From Epiperipatus broadwayi (Eukaryota > Onychophora > Udeonychophora > Euonychophora > Peripatidae), in NCBI GenBank assembly GCA_028023455.1, contig JAQFVV010006221.1, positions 6,555,011 through 6,619,010 of the forward strand: a DNA stretch of 64,000 nt, read 5' to 3'. The notes beneath the pieces are model-generated. The model had not been told where the DNA came from. It made no database searches and saw nothing but the letters and a program-made list of their open reading frames with translations. A program made the translations under genes and the position numbers. Shown here in pieces: positions 36,184 to 48,849 of this stretch (positions are counted from its first letter, which is position 1; every line of letters starts with the position of its first letter).

Positions 36184-39100
36184 GTAAGTTTATTTTATAT
36201 TTATATTTAATTTGACTTTTATTCTATATTTATGAATTCTCAAAAAAATAATTTAGTATTTTGCATTTTTGTCACTTTTATTTTTGCAAAGCTTTTATTG
36301 CTATATAGGAAAAGATTTAAAATCAACTCCCTTTTTTTGTCATTGGTGCATATGATTTATAGTGAATATATATCCTCTTTCTTGAATAGATTTAATTAGT
36401 AATTTATAGTTTGAGCAGTCCTTGCATTTAGACATTTGTAAATGTAAAAATATTCTGCTTTTTATTAATATTGAACTGTTTTCTCAAGAACTCATTAATA
36501 ATATGATAGAAAATAAATTCTGCATCCATTAAATGCATTTAATAATAAATCTTATATATTTCTATATCAAATGCTAAACAAATTCATAATATATATCTTA
36601 AGGTTAAACAAACTGATAATACATAATATTTTCTATATTACCTTTTTATTTAATGTTTTAGTTATGGTTAGTAAAGCTTATAATATCACTTTTTATTTTA
36701 GAGTTATTTTCTATAGCATTGATATTCTGATAGAAAGTTTCCTCAAGACATCATTTATCTGATATTCTTTTTTAATTAATTTTGCTGAGAAGCCATAGAA
36801 ATGCCTATTTAATTTTATCTCAGATCATGTATTCAAAAAAAATCTGCCTGTTTTAATTTAACAAAGTTTTCTTAACCTCATCTACATTTCATTAAAATAA
36901 CTAAAATACATTTTTATTTAATGCAATGATTCTCATTTTTGCAATTTTATCAGTGGATAAAAGCAATTGGTATTGTTTAATATAGAAGAGTGAATTGTTT
37001 CTGTCACTAATCATATATCATTTTCTGTTTAAATGTATTTTCATGGTATTTGTAGTAACTATTTGCTAATTCAATACTTTATATAAACATTTAAGAGATA
37101 CATGAAAATGGAAGAGGATATATCTCTTTTTCCAAACCCACATTCACCAACTAGCTTTTTTTAAAATTATCGTTATTGATTATCTTCGTTTCTGGATATG
37201 TATTAAAAAGGTAGATTGATATATAAAACAAATATTAATAAATAAAAAGAAATCAAATCAGTTAATTGTTTAACTTTTGGTTTTATACTTTAATTAAGGG
37301 TTTCATTTTCATTCAGAAAAAAATGTGTTTTGATTTATTTATTTTCCTTTTTTATTATTATTTATTTATTTAAAAACAGATTTTACATTAATTTTTTAGA
37401 AATGAGATTAATACATTTTTTTTATGTAATACTCCTTCCTTTCCTTTATAATTGTGATATATATTAAATCACTCTCAGCATACCCAGTTTTAATTGCTAA
37501 TAATAAAAAAATAAGTCATTTATTAAAGCTATTTTATATATTGAATAATGATTATATTTTTAATTTTAATAGTACTCATAATTTATTGTTTTAAAAATAA
37601 TAAAAAACAACATGGCTGTTGTTACTGACAGAGATACTAAAAGCATATAATATTAATAAATGTTTATCCCTTTCGACTTAAAAAAAAAAAACACCTGTAT
37701 ATAAAAACTAATTGATAAACCTTGAAACAGCTATTACTTAGACCAGTAGACCAGGATGAACTAATAAGAAAGTTAGTCAATTTAAAGTTTATTGCTTAAG
37801 GAATACTTTTGATTATATATGACTCTTTAATTTTACTTTTTTATTCTGCTTCTCAGCATTAATATATTAAAAAAATATGTTTTAAAAGTACATTTCACTG
37901 CAATTTTTTTGTCATTAGTGTTGCTTTTAAAAATATATATTTTTATTGCCTTTTTTTTTTTTGAATTGGTGCATAATCATAAACAAGCCTGTTTGATTAT
38001 GCAAATTTTGATAAAACGATTTTTAAAAATAGTAATAATAATATAGCACATTGTTATTAATCTTATAATATTTAATTTTAAAAATACATTATTACTACTT
38101 TTTTTTTTCATACTCAAAAAACTTACAAGATTGAAAAAATAATATTTAACAATGACTTAATATTATCCCTTTGATTTGAATCTTTTTAATATATCATAAT
38201 TTTATTTTTTTAAAATAATGATAATTATTTGATTGAAAAAGGCAAAAATTATCTACCATTCCTAAGTATGAATGAATTTGGAAATCACTGTATGGTTACA
38301 TTTTTTTTATATACTTTGTACAATATATTATAATTTGCACAATATATTTTGATCTTATATGCAAAAAGTTTAATTACTGTCTAGAATCAAAAAACTTTTT
38401 CTAAGATTAAGTTTTAGCAAATGAACTTACAAGATGTAGAGTGAATTTTGAAAACTATTTTAGGAAGTAAAATAGATCTTCAAAAACCAGTTATTTCTGC
38501 ATAAATACTGTTATTACACATTCACAGTGCTTGATATAGAAATTATCTCATGATAAAGGAAATAGCATAACAGTAAGAAAGTTAGCAGATATAAGCCAAT
38601 AAGTAAATTCTCATCCAATCATATGGGAGATGCAAAACATATAAAGACAAATAGATTTCCAAGAAACCATCTTATTGTCTTGTCATTTGTAAAAAAAAAA
38701 AGCAAATACAGTTTAATCAAAATAATTAATTGAACTTATTTCCAATCCTTTCAATAGGTTGAAAATGTTTCAGATTGGTATGATGATCATTGTACAGATA
38801 GATGACTGGTCTAGTATCAGAATGCAAGAGCAGTTGATCTTGTTTCCTAACAGCTCTTTCCAGAAAGTATCAACAATTATTATAGAAGTATTAGTGCAGT
38901 CACAATGATACATCAACCAAACCATCTTATGTATTTTTAGGAATTTTTGAGATGACTATCATTGACTGACAATATTTAGGATATTATATTTGCAGAGTTG
39001 TATGGCAACAGAAATTTATACCAATGAATTTTCATTTTCCAATTGTATGGCGCTTTGTTATTCACAAACATCATATTGTATCATTAAGTATCCTTGTTTG

Positions 39101-40389
39101 GAGCTCCATCAGTTGTAATAACTGATTATCACATATAACTGCCACCTTAACAGTTGTGTATGACTAAAATTTTACTGATAGTGATGTTGCCTTATCTTAT
39201 CGATTACACTATGAGTTGTTTTTATCAGATAATGCATGGTTATGCTTCACAAATATTTTCCAGCAGTATTTTTAAAAGATGTGGGTGCTTGCTTGGCAAA
39301 CTTAATATCTAGATTTTTTCAACTATTGGCCATTTGTAGAACCTTATTGGAAAATATCTTGATTACATTACAGTCAGACTCAAATTATGGTATGGAGGAA
39401 TAAATGATCAAATCATTCAATATCTCTCTGAATTCACAATTCTGCTCAGAGAGATAGTAAATTATTTTATCATTAGTGATATTTATTATTCTATGCAGTA
39501 ATAATACAATCCGATCTATATTCTTCACCTCTTTTGCCTAGAGATCATATTGCTTTGTAAATTATATCTATTGTTTTTTACAGGCTGATTTTTTGTCTGG
39601 TTTCATTTAAAGTAAACTAATAGGTTTACTCCCAGAAAGTCATATGATGTTCAAGCACTAGATAAGACATAGATGACTGTAATCCATGAGTCTACTTCAA
39701 TCATTGTATTATAATCATATTGGATCCTGTTTTTGTCTAATGCTCATCCAAATGATTATATATATATAATGTAATTTTTTATAAACATTGAATTAAATAT
39801 ATATATATATTAATTTACTTGAACTGTAAATATGAAATTAATTAAAACAATATTAAATGGTCAATGCACCATCTATCAAATTTTATATTTCCATTTATAC
39901 ATTGCCGCATGATGGGAAAAAATAATCAGTATCAACACAATACATTTCAGATATTAACTGTCCTTATCCAGTGCTTTTGAAGTAGACTTACACTTCTTCA
40001 GTAAAACAATTTTCCATATATTTAAATACCATTAATGCAATATTTTTAATGGGACATTGTAAATTAGCTTAATTGAATAATATTGCTAACTTATACATCA
40101 AAATTTAACAATTGTATTAGTGACATTTAAATAAGAATGGCATTCTTATATTATTGGATTGTTAATCAGCTTAAAACGCATTTGATAAAAACAGTTAATG
40201 CTCAAAACACCATGCAGAGATTGGTTTTTTTTTTTTCAACATGTTCAACATAAAAATAGAAAATACTTTAGGGGCACATTGAAGATTTAATATCGCTCTA
40301 GTTAATTATTTATATATAAATTCAATTCTTTATTTAATTTAATATTTGTATTTCTTTTATAATTTATTTGATGAATATTTTTTGTGCAG
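36184..40389. other. Intron b-c (4.2 kb)
   Basis: GT-AG intron. Apart from the possible Tc1-like relic at 38680-39720, there is only AT-rich sequence, with TA microsatellites near 39760-39810. Confidence 0.7.
38680..39720 (+). pseudogene. Possible Tc1/mariner-like transposase relic
   Basis: About 1 kb, less AT-rich than its surroundings, with no surviving reading frame. Two places recall Tc1-like transposases: TCAGATAATGCATGG near 39225, as in the DNA-encoded DNAxxH box, and AACCTTATTGGAAAATATC near 39343, as in the NPIENLW box. They are spaced as expected. No terminal repeats were found. Weak call. Confidence 0.35.
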
Positions 40390-40618
40390 GTCTGTTCAAG
40401 TATCAACACTTGCTATTGTGATCGTGGTTGGACATCACATGATTGCAGCATGAAAGATAACTCTAACAGGACTATTTATGTTTATATTCCTACCACCCAG
40501 TTGCCCCCTACTACCACTGCTTATGAAGTGTTGCCTGTCCGGGCCATCATTGAACCCACTATGCAGGGACTTACCAAAGTAGTAGTGGGGCGCAATGGTA
40601 GCGCGGTCATAACACCTG
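40390..40618 (+). CDS. mmd: ADAM11/22/23-like gene, exon c: EGF-like module and juxtamembrane stalk
   Basis: Internal exon of 229 bp, entered in phase 0 after TTTGTGCAG and left in phase 1 before GTAAGC. The first 19 residues complete the EGF-like module with the pattern VCSSINTCYCDRGW followed by HDC. This gives the C-x-C-x2-GW signature typical of the ADAM EGF-like domain. About 55 residues of low-complexity stalk follow, with a Thr/Pro block (PTTQLPPTTTAYE) that suits O-glycosylation. Two N-glycosylation sequons, NRT and NGS, are visible. The exon would be read through to a stop at 40636 if it were not spliced, but the strong donor and the in-phase continuation into the transmembrane exon argue for splicing. 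Confidence 0.85.
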
Positions 40619-40950
40619 GTAAGCTTATTTTCATTTAATTTTTTTTTACAATTTGTAAATGTAGTTAGGTGAATAGATATTGATCTTAGAACAATATTAA
40701 GAATTCATGTTCATTTCCTTAAGCTGACATTTTAAGAACATAAGAAATTATGAATTAAGGAAAAAATAAAATTAAAACAATTTAGCCTATCACTTAAAAT
40801 TTCTGGTACACTATAACAATTTGATAATAAAAGAAAATCATATTGGGACTAAAATTACATAACTGTAATGGAATTATAATTTTATCATAAAGTATTTTAA
40901 TTATGCAAGTTAATGTGAACCTGTTTCAACTTTTTATTGTATTATAACTT

Positions 40951-41132
40951 AAACCACTAAACATCACATGATCACTATGCCAACCAGACTAATCAATGGA
41001 TGCCAGAAGGCTTGTGCATAAAATCCCCATCTAGTGTCTACTCATCCAATATCACCAGACTAGTTTCTGGCTTGTGGCCTTCGTCAGTGAGGAGCTTTGG
41101 ATCTGAGAGAGTTTTGCCTGTTTTAATAAATT
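40951..41132 (-). mobile_element. Foldback-family hammerhead element, copy 3 (11-bp flanking repeats)
   Basis: A 182-bp copy in minus orientation, bounded by TATTATAACTT at 40940-40950 and 41133-41143. It carries the family sequences TCACATGATCAC, CCAGAAGGCTTGTGCATAAA and the hammerhead, then jumps directly to the outer segment GAGAGTTTTGCCTGTTTTAA. It therefore lacks the second arm. The first 11 bp inside the left repeat are not seen in other copies, so that boundary is less sure. Confidence 0.65.
41044..41104 (-). ncRNA. Hammerhead ribozyme-like motif in foldback copy 3 (most intact core)
   Basis: Minus strand: CTGACGA (41087-41081), stem II GGC-CACAA-GCC, GAAAC (41067-41063), GTC (41060-41058). 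Stem III is the perfect palindrome ACTAGT (41064-41059). Stem I: ATCCAA with TTGGAT in the outer helix, and TCCTCA with TGGTGA (one mismatch, one G-U) in the inner helix. Residues flanking stem II form an A-A opposition instead of the usual G-C pair, which may weaken it. All core boxes are present. Confidence 0.6.
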
Positions 41133-42939
41133 TATTATAACTTTTATAAGGAATTTAATTGATTTGGAACATCCTTATTGTAATTAACCTTTTCTCATTT
41201 GTAAATATATTTTGTGAATGCAAAATTAAAAAATGGCTTTTGAAAATCTTTATATTTATTATATTACCCATGATCATTTTCTAACTAGTTCTTTTCTGAT
41301 TTGATATGCAATGGAATGTAATACTGGTACTGTGTTCTAAGCATTCACATAAATTATTTGTTATAAGATTGCTGAAGAGCTTTATTGTTTTGGTTTTCAT
41401 TTCTTCTGTGACAAAAAATTGGTTTCTTTGAGAACAGATATACTATTTTGGAGCCAGGTTTGTTCACAGATAAAGTAATTTTACTTTCTGAGTAAATATA
41501 AAAACATATAATTCTGGTTAGCTAAGAATCTTTATGTGATGATTTGACATAGTGATAATTGTCAATTTGTACCCACTAGATTTACAATAGATATTTTTGC
41601 TGTAACGATCTTTAAAAAAATTTTTGAAGTCTTTTTCTTAAAAACAACAGCCATTTTGGAAGATTGATGACATCATATGATAGTAACTTTATTAAAGCTA
41701 AGTCAACCAAAAATAAAATGGTTGCATTGATGCTAAAAATGTACAATACTACACAGAATTTATTCATTATACAATATAAAATGTTATTTTGTTATGGAAT
41801 TAAAAGACAATATATTTTATCTGATTTTTATTCACTGTCCTTGCAAGATAATCAGTGCTTTTATTTATGACATATCCAAAGTGAAGAAGATTGTCTCATT
41901 AGTGAGTACAAAAGAAAAAAAATGCCAGTTTTATTTAGTACAGTAAATAATCAAGAACTTACTTTGATCACATACAACAACAAAGTACAATAAAATTACA
42001 TTTTAAAGAATATACATTAAGTTAAATATATTTACTTAATCAATTTTTTGATTAAAATTTTTATGAATTTTATTTTTTTTATATTAAAAATTATATTAAT
42101 CTTAATTATAAAATACAGTCATTGTAATTATAAATTATTTTGAGGGAAAAAAAAAGATTTTGTGCATTGTATAATTAGTAATCAATTTTATATGGTTGAA
42201 GGTTTCTAAATGTAAGTTAAAAATATCATTTATTTGCTCAATTTTAAATCAATAATCTCATAATTTGTTCTAGATAATGATAGCTTTTATTGTAAATATT
42301 AAAAAAATACATTTTTACAGTGTTGACAAAAAAAAAAAAGTTTTAATCATTTACATTATTAAAACTTCAGAAATCAAATGAGTATTACATTTCGATATCA
42401 ATTTTTTTATTTAATTTCATTGCATTTATATAAAATTAATAAATTGTTAAATGTTTTTTTTTTTAAAAAAAATTAACAATGGTATAAAAAAATTCTACTT
42501 TGATTGATTAGATATCACATAAATAAAGAACTTTGATAATATAATATAAAATGCATCAAAAATAAATTTTAAAATGTGCATTGTGGTTAAATTTTTTAAT
42601 ATTTTTTCTTAATGCTTTAATTTAATGAAACTGTGATTCAAGAAATGTTCTCTTTCTATGTAAATGGCTAGCCATCAATAAAAAAATATTTATTTTAATT
42701 TTTTAAATTATAGCTACCAAAATTTTTATATATTTTGAATATAAAGAAACAAATTAATTTTTATCCATAGGGATTCATTATAATTTTTTATGCGAGATTC
42801 ATTCATTTACAATGCATTTTGGGAAGTCAATTGTCCACGCTAACTAGGGTGAAGATATACTCGAATATTTGAACTAATGAAGTAATTGAACCAAATTATC
42901 ACTGTATGATAAACATGAGATCTTGTTCATTATTTATTT

Positions 42940-43066
42940 ATTCTACATGATTTAGTGCAATGGTGAAATACCAGACTGTAAAGATCCTTGGATTGATTCC
43001 AGTTTTGGCACTTCTGGAGCGTGAACATTTTATGAATTCCTGAGCAATAAACCAATTTGATTATTT
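42940..43066 (+). repeat. tRNA-derived SINE, copy 3
   Basis: Third copy of the same SINE family: a decayed head (CATGATTTAGTGCAATGG), a B-box-like GGATTGATTCCAG, and the shared tail AATTCCTGAGCAATAAACCA followed by ATTTGATTATTT. Confidence 0.55.
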
Positions 43067-43627
43067 ACATCTTTCCATTTATATCTCTTTTTTCCTTGGA
43101 TAGTTTTACAATATTTTTGTTAGTTTTTGAACAATTTGATTTTGAATCTTCTGTCTCTTTTTTTCCATAAACATACAGTTAATGTGACACAATTATGTCT
43201 AATCTTAAGTTGTCAAAACTAGGAATTGTTTATAAATGAAAGTAAAAGCATAAAAAATTATGTAATAAAATTTGTAAATGTTTATTGGTAAAAAAAATTT
43301 TAACTTTTCATTTTAAATTTGTTTTTCTATATGTGTTATTCAGGCTTTGTGAAAGATTTTATTTTTATAGATAAAAATTGTTTAAATTTAAGATTTTTTT
43401 CATTATTGTTTTGAATTTCTCATATGATCTTTTTCAAAATATATAAATGTATATTATATAATGTAAATCAGATATTATCCCTGTTCATCCATGTATGATT
43501 TATCATACTAATGTATCAACGTTTTACTGGCCATCAAGTGATAAATAAATATTATAAAAAGTGTTTGCTAAAGGAGTATAAGCATTGATCTATAATGAGA
43601 TACAGCATATTTTAAAAATATAAAGAT

Positions 43628-43782
43628 AAAACAGGCAAAACTCTCCATACAGTAGTCCATTCAGTGCAAGCTAGAGTAATCAACATCCATTGATTACCCT
43701 GACTTGCACTGAATGGTAGGGAGAGTTTTGCCTGTTTTAACAACAGTTATGAGCAAGCATAAGAAATGGTGATCATGTGATG
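43628..43782 (+). mobile_element. Foldback-family element, copy 4 (14-bp target duplication, no hammerhead)
   Basis: A 155-bp insertion bounded by the perfect 14-bp repeat AAAAATATAAAGAT at 43614-43627 and 43783-43796. It consists of two inverted outer arms (AACAGGCAAAACTCTCC and the inverse GGAGAGTTTTGCCTGTT) joined at the centre, and ends with the family 3' end GAGCAAGCATAAGAAATGG followed by TGATCATGTGATG. The hammerhead and inner arms are deleted. Confidence 0.8.
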
Positions 43783-44350
43783 AAAAATATAAAGATGTGG
43801 CTGGAATAATAGGAGTGGAGTAGGGGAATCAGACGCTATTCAGATTAATGTGTTTTAAAAAATATTCTAAATAGAAAGTAATTTATTTATATCATTATGA
43901 TTGTTTATATAACCTAGTCTCTTAAGAATTTCAATGGTGGAGAGGGTCATATCTTAAGAGAAATCAATATTATGACATGAAGCCATAGCTTAGAATGAAA
44001 TTGCCAATATTGATAAGTGCTGCTTAACTGCATTAGCTTGTTCATGTCTTCTAGCACTGATATAATGATTGCTCTTACCCATATGAGAAGCTCCACAAAC
44101 TGTATATGAAATTTCAGAAACTTCATGGTTCTCAAGAAGGATTGACTTTCAATAATATTATGTAAACATTTAAAATAGCATGGCTTAACTATACGTAATT
44201 AAGATGAGTAAATCACTTTTCCCTCAAGCTATAAATCAAGGGTGGGTTTCTGCCAAGGACTATTTGGATATTTATAATCTCATTTGCAGTCCACACAAAA
44301 TTGTTGAGTTAAAACTGGCCTACTATATTTAATCAAAAACCTCTAATCAT

Positions 44351-45329
44351 TAAGAGTGGGCAACTTTTTCAATGGGCAGGTCAATTTCAACTTTCCCCTT
44401 TTAAACAAGGGCCATAATTTTTTTGTGAATTAAAAATAAAATAACGTCATTATTTTATTTTTGTGAATTAAAAATAAAATAACGTCATTATTTTAATGAC
44501 TGTTACACACTTGATAACAATTTTTCTAATTCATATTGAACCTATCTTCATGACATATTCTCAAATTTCTTTTTATGTTCTGGATAGGTTAATTCTACAG
44601 CAGTTAGGATGCACTCTTTTATAAACTCCCTTTCAGAAAATGGTTCAAATTTTGTGTCTTGATTGTACTTTTTATAAAACATTTCAACTATTTGATGAAC
44701 CTTCTTTTCCAGTTTTTTTTTTTTTTTTTAATATTTCTTTCTTTCCCAATATTATAGTCAGAATGTTTTGATAAAAAGGGTCTCTTAATAATGTGTTTTT
44801 TATTAACTTAAATATTTTCCAGACACATTATGCACATCAAATTACTATTTCTTTTTATATATATATAAAAATGCATTGGTGGTTCATTTCTTTTCAAATG
44901 TGTGATTTTCTGAGTCAGTTTTTCTTATTTTACTCTGTGTAGTCATCCTAATTTTTAAAAAAATTAAATGCAAAATAATAATAATAAAATGAGTTTTATT
45001 TTTGCTAGTTAAACATTTGGGTATGAAGATCATTATAAAAGCAAACAAAATGCTCTCAGCATCAAAGATTAAAACAGTAGCTAGATAGATCAATTTGTTG
45101 GAATATTGCATCTCTAATAGAATGAAGTAGAATTATTATAAAGATTAGAGTGAAAAAAATATGTAGTTGGGAAAAGAAATATTTTATTTTACTTAACTCT
45201 TAATTCAATATTGGCAAGACAGCAAGTTTTATACACAATTTTATATATGTTTGTGAAAATGTCTGGGGGCCAAATTGAGGGATTTTGAGGATCAGTCTTG
45301 GTCAACATGCCAGAGGCTTACCACTCCTG
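44351..45329 (-). mobile_element. hAT transposon relic, GTF2IRD2/ZBED5-like, internally deleted
   Basis: Degraded terminal inverted repeats: TAAGAGTGGGCAAC at 44351, and the inverse of GCTTACCACTCCTG ending at 45329, i.e. variants of the common hAT end CAGGGGTGGGCAA. GGGCC subterminal motifs (GGGCCATAA, GGGCCAAATTG) lie inside both ends. The flanks CTAATCAT and CTATAAAT match at 5 of 8 positions, consistent with an old 8-bp target duplication. About 44520-44710, minus strand, a frame contains FEPFSEREFIKECILTAVE, the KPFxxGEFIKEC motif of GTF2IRD2-like hAT transposases. Confidence 0.7.
44423..44498. repeat. Two-copy tandem repeat, 38-bp unit
   Basis: TTGTGAATTAAAAATAAAAT and the following bases, including AACGTCATTATTTT, occur twice, starting at 44423 and 44461, essentially without change. 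The copies lie inside the hAT relic at 44351-45329. The near-identity implies a recent duplication in an old element. Confidence 0.85.
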
Positions 45330-46359
45330 CTATAAATAAATAACATTTTGTATATTTAATAGGGATCAAGAATATAATGAACACATCTATTTTTTTAATT
45401 TTTGAAGTTTATAAGTTTACTTTTGTCAATATTTATGGAAATTCAGAATGAATTTAATATACCATCCAAGTAAAAGTATGACATTAGTTAATAAACTAGT
45501 AATTATACAAAAATGGAAATTGAATCTCACTTTTAATAATCTTAATTAAATAGTCAAGAAGTTAATAAATATGAAATTAGAATACCTTAATGTATATATA
45601 ATTAAAGGGAAGAGTCATTCTCCCTTCTAGCTATGAATGAACAACACTCTATATCTTTAATGATGGATCTATACATTCTTTACACTTTTATAGACTATAA
45701 ACTTACTCTTGCCAGGATTGGAGGAAATTTTCACTGAATTTAATATGCCAGTTAGATTAAAACATAGTATAGTCATATATCTTTAATATCCTTATTTTAA
45801 TAATCAATCAGAAATTAATAATTGTAAACATTAAATTAGCATCTCTTAGTGATAATAAATATATTAATGTCAGAATTAAAAGAAGTATTTCATTTCATTT
45901 ATTGTGTTCCAGGACCAGCAATTGCAAACTTGACTCAATGAACATTCAATGTTGGTATTATGAACATAATCCCAGACTAGTATTGCTCATCTTCACAAGG
46001 GTGGGGAGCTACAATACTTCTGTATTATAATATTCTAAACATCACATTCTGTTTTGCATGAATGAATAACGTGTAGAGATGATAATCTGTACCAGGTTTA
46101 GCATGAAATATGTATATTGGTGATTATTTATCTTTTCGACATATATTATGAGATAGAGTGGAGAGTGGTGGGTCATGTGAAAGTCTGTGCTCATATACCC
46201 TATATATTTCACACATTTGTAGACTTTTTGTAAAATGTAATGATTGATAAGTATTCACTTGTTCTGTCAATGTTTTTTTAAATATAAACTGCCGTTTAAA
46301 TATTTTTGATTATTGAAAATGAATATTTTAATAATTGAATTATTATTTTATTTTTATAG

Positions 46360-46459
46360 TATTAGATGATAAAATGGGGACTACTATGATGGTTTTGATT
46401 CTTGCTTCCGTGATCTGTGCTGTGGTTATCATCCTTGCTTTTGTTGCTCTTTGCTACAG
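46360..46459 (+). CDS. mmd: ADAM11/22/23-like gene, exon d: transmembrane helix
   Basis: Internal exon of 100 bp after TTTTTATAG and before GTAAAG. It enters in phase 1 (a split GTA valine codon shared with exon c) and leaves in phase 2. It encodes about nine polar residues (VLDDKMGTT) and then one hydrophobic stretch of about 24 residues rich in Val, Ile, Leu and Ala, ending in CYR. The next exon begins with Arg-Arg, so the helix is followed by a basic stop-transfer signal, which orients the protein as type I with its C-terminus in the cytosol. Too short to be recognised alone; the call depends on phase and position. Confidence 0.85.
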
Positions 46460-47284
46460 GTAAAGGTTTTTAATCCCATATATCTTAACTACTTATGTAG
46501 TATTATAATTTCAATGTAACAATTTCTATTAGATATTAGTCTATTGAACAACATTTTTATAAACAATTTTTATTAAATAAATATATGTGTGAGTTCAATA
46601 TGGCAGTTCTTACTTTTTGAGGTTTCGTATTAAAACCAATCATTAACAGAAAAGATAACAAACTTTCTAAATAAGTATATTAATCTTTCTAAATAATTTA
46701 TCTAATGTTAGATTATTCAATAATTTAAAGTATAAATACACACTTAAGTTTAAATATAATTTACTTATACTGAGTATTTTCCATGTATATAATTAGAGAG
46801 ATTTGAACTCAGGATTTTTCAGTCCATTCATCTTTCATTTTATCTCAAACAACCAATGCACATGACAAGTCACATGTGAAGAAGATACATGACGCAGAAC
46901 CAGCACTCATCAGTTGGCCAGATCAATTTACATATTGTTTATAAAGTTTGTTATTGTACAATGGAATCCATCTTAGCTTTTAATTACACATATAATTAAT
47001 TACTCTCTTAGGAATTTATTTCCATATCTGTAAGGTTTTAGATCTATACAATTAATTAGTGTTTTAGGAATTCATTTCCATTTAAGTTAATATATAAGGT
47101 CTATTCCATTAATTAATATATACATGTGTCTATGTTTATTTAAACTATGTTTAATTGAAACATTTCTTTTCAATGATTTATTTATCAGCACTCTTTAAGT
47201 TTAAAATGTTATTAAATATTTTGCACCTATAATAGAATAAAAATAGAAAAACTGCTACAAGTGTAATTAAAATAGTATTAAGAG

Positions 47285-47389
47285 ATCAAGCATTGGAAGC
47301 CGAGAGGTCATCGCACCCGCCTTGCAATCAAGTAGTTGGTTGCAGACGGGTGTGGGTTCGCGTCCCGGTCGATGCTATGACATATGAGA
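47285..47389 (+). repeat. Retroposed tRNA-like element (SINE-like), 14-bp target duplication
   Basis: A 105-bp GC-rich insert flanked by the perfect direct repeat AATAGTATTAAGAG at 47271-47284 and 47390-47403. It has an A box (AGCCGAGAGGT) and a B box (GGGTTCGCGTCCC). An acceptor-like stem pairs AGCATTG with CGATGCT, and an arm pairs CACCCG with CGGGTG. The region where an anticodon loop would lie is expanded with its own small hairpin (TTGCAA ... TTGCA). It is not a normal tRNA gene; a short SINE or retroposed tRNA is the best reading. Confidence 0.75.
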
Positions 47390-48849
47390 AATAGTATTAA
47401 GAGCTAGAAAACAAATAAAGTATTGATTTCTTGAAGAAAGCAGAGATATGGAAATGAGAAAAAAAATTTTTTTTTTTATAGCTAACATTATTCAGTCCTA
47501 ATTTTATTGTGAAAATAAATGAAATGAAGTTGAGATAGTGTCAATATTATAAGAAAAAAGAATTATTAATATATTAGTGGAATTTATGTTCTGCTACTTT
47601 GTAATATTTTTTCCAAAAATTATAATAACAAAATAAGACTAAAAATCATACTGTATCATTTTGGAAAAAGTAAGCATATTGTCATATAATGGTTTGTTCA
47701 TAAGTAATGATTTCCATAAATAATTATAGCTATAAGAAAATTTGAAGCATATTTTTTTTAATCCCAAAAATATGTTGGTTTTTTTTTTTTTGCCATTTGA
47801 ATGAACTTAGTAATTAATATTTGATCCATCAAAATAAAGTGGAAACCTATTATTTTGTTTGGAAGATGTCTCATAAAAGCATCAAGTATGGTTTTCTAAC
47901 TGTTATTATTACAAAGAATCACCTTGTTATGTAGTTTTAACATGCTTGTAAATTGATGTTTAACAGTAAGAAACATTACAGTTATAGATCATTTGATTAA
48001 AATAGTGAAAATTAGTCATAATTCTTACTTATATTAATAAGATAGAAAAATAATACATTTATAATTGAAACGAAATAATGTAACTTATCCAATGATAGAT
48101 TAATAAATAAAAAATCTTATAATTATGCATGTTTGATCATTAAATAGTGCATCTGAGAAGTCTCTCAAGATATAAAAATTAGCTTAACTTCCAAATCCAC
48201 AGAAAAATATATTGTACAAATTTTTTTATTACCAATGGTTTACTAAACTGGTTTATTAAATTGATTAATGATAGTCAGAAAGTAATTTTCAGCTAATATT
48301 AATAAGAGATAAAAATAAATCAAAACATTGTGTTCTATATATATAACGGTTGATTAAATTTTATAATACAAACTATGATGCAATAGGCTAGAAGAAAAAT
48401 GAAATAGTAGTGTGTATAGAGTCAATAAAAAATATTTTTATTATTATATAAATCAAAGATATGAGTTATATTTGCTTACAATTTTTTTATTTGATTAATC
48501 AATAATATGTAGAATTTCTTTTATATTAGCAACAATACATTTTAAATAAACTTCTGATATGAAATTCATTGCTCAGAAATCAGATTCATTTCTTTAAAAA
48601 AAATATTTTTCATCAACTCTACTAATGTGTTAAAATGCATATGCGTATATTCAGATTTGCTCATGATTTCATCAATACCACTTTTTAAAAAAATTGGATC
48701 AGTTCAAGTTGATTTTGCAATTGTCTGCACTCTATTATTAAATGCAAACATGTAATTTTTTGCTTTCTTAAAATTCGTGATCAAATTAAAATTTGATCTT
48801 AATAAAAAATTTAAACTATTTTTTTTAATTTGAAGATAAATTATAAATA

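Larger units (their letters stand above)
40619..46359. other. Intron c-d (5.7 kb)
   Basis: GT-AG intron with foldback copies 3 and 4, SINE copy 3 and the hAT relic at 44351. The rest (41144-42939, 43067-43613, 43797-44340, 45330-46359) shows no recognisable feature. Confidence 0.7.

Noticed and set aside
47285-47389. Functional tRNA gene
   Set aside because: The anticodon region is interrupted and the insert has exact target duplications, which indicates a retroposed copy.
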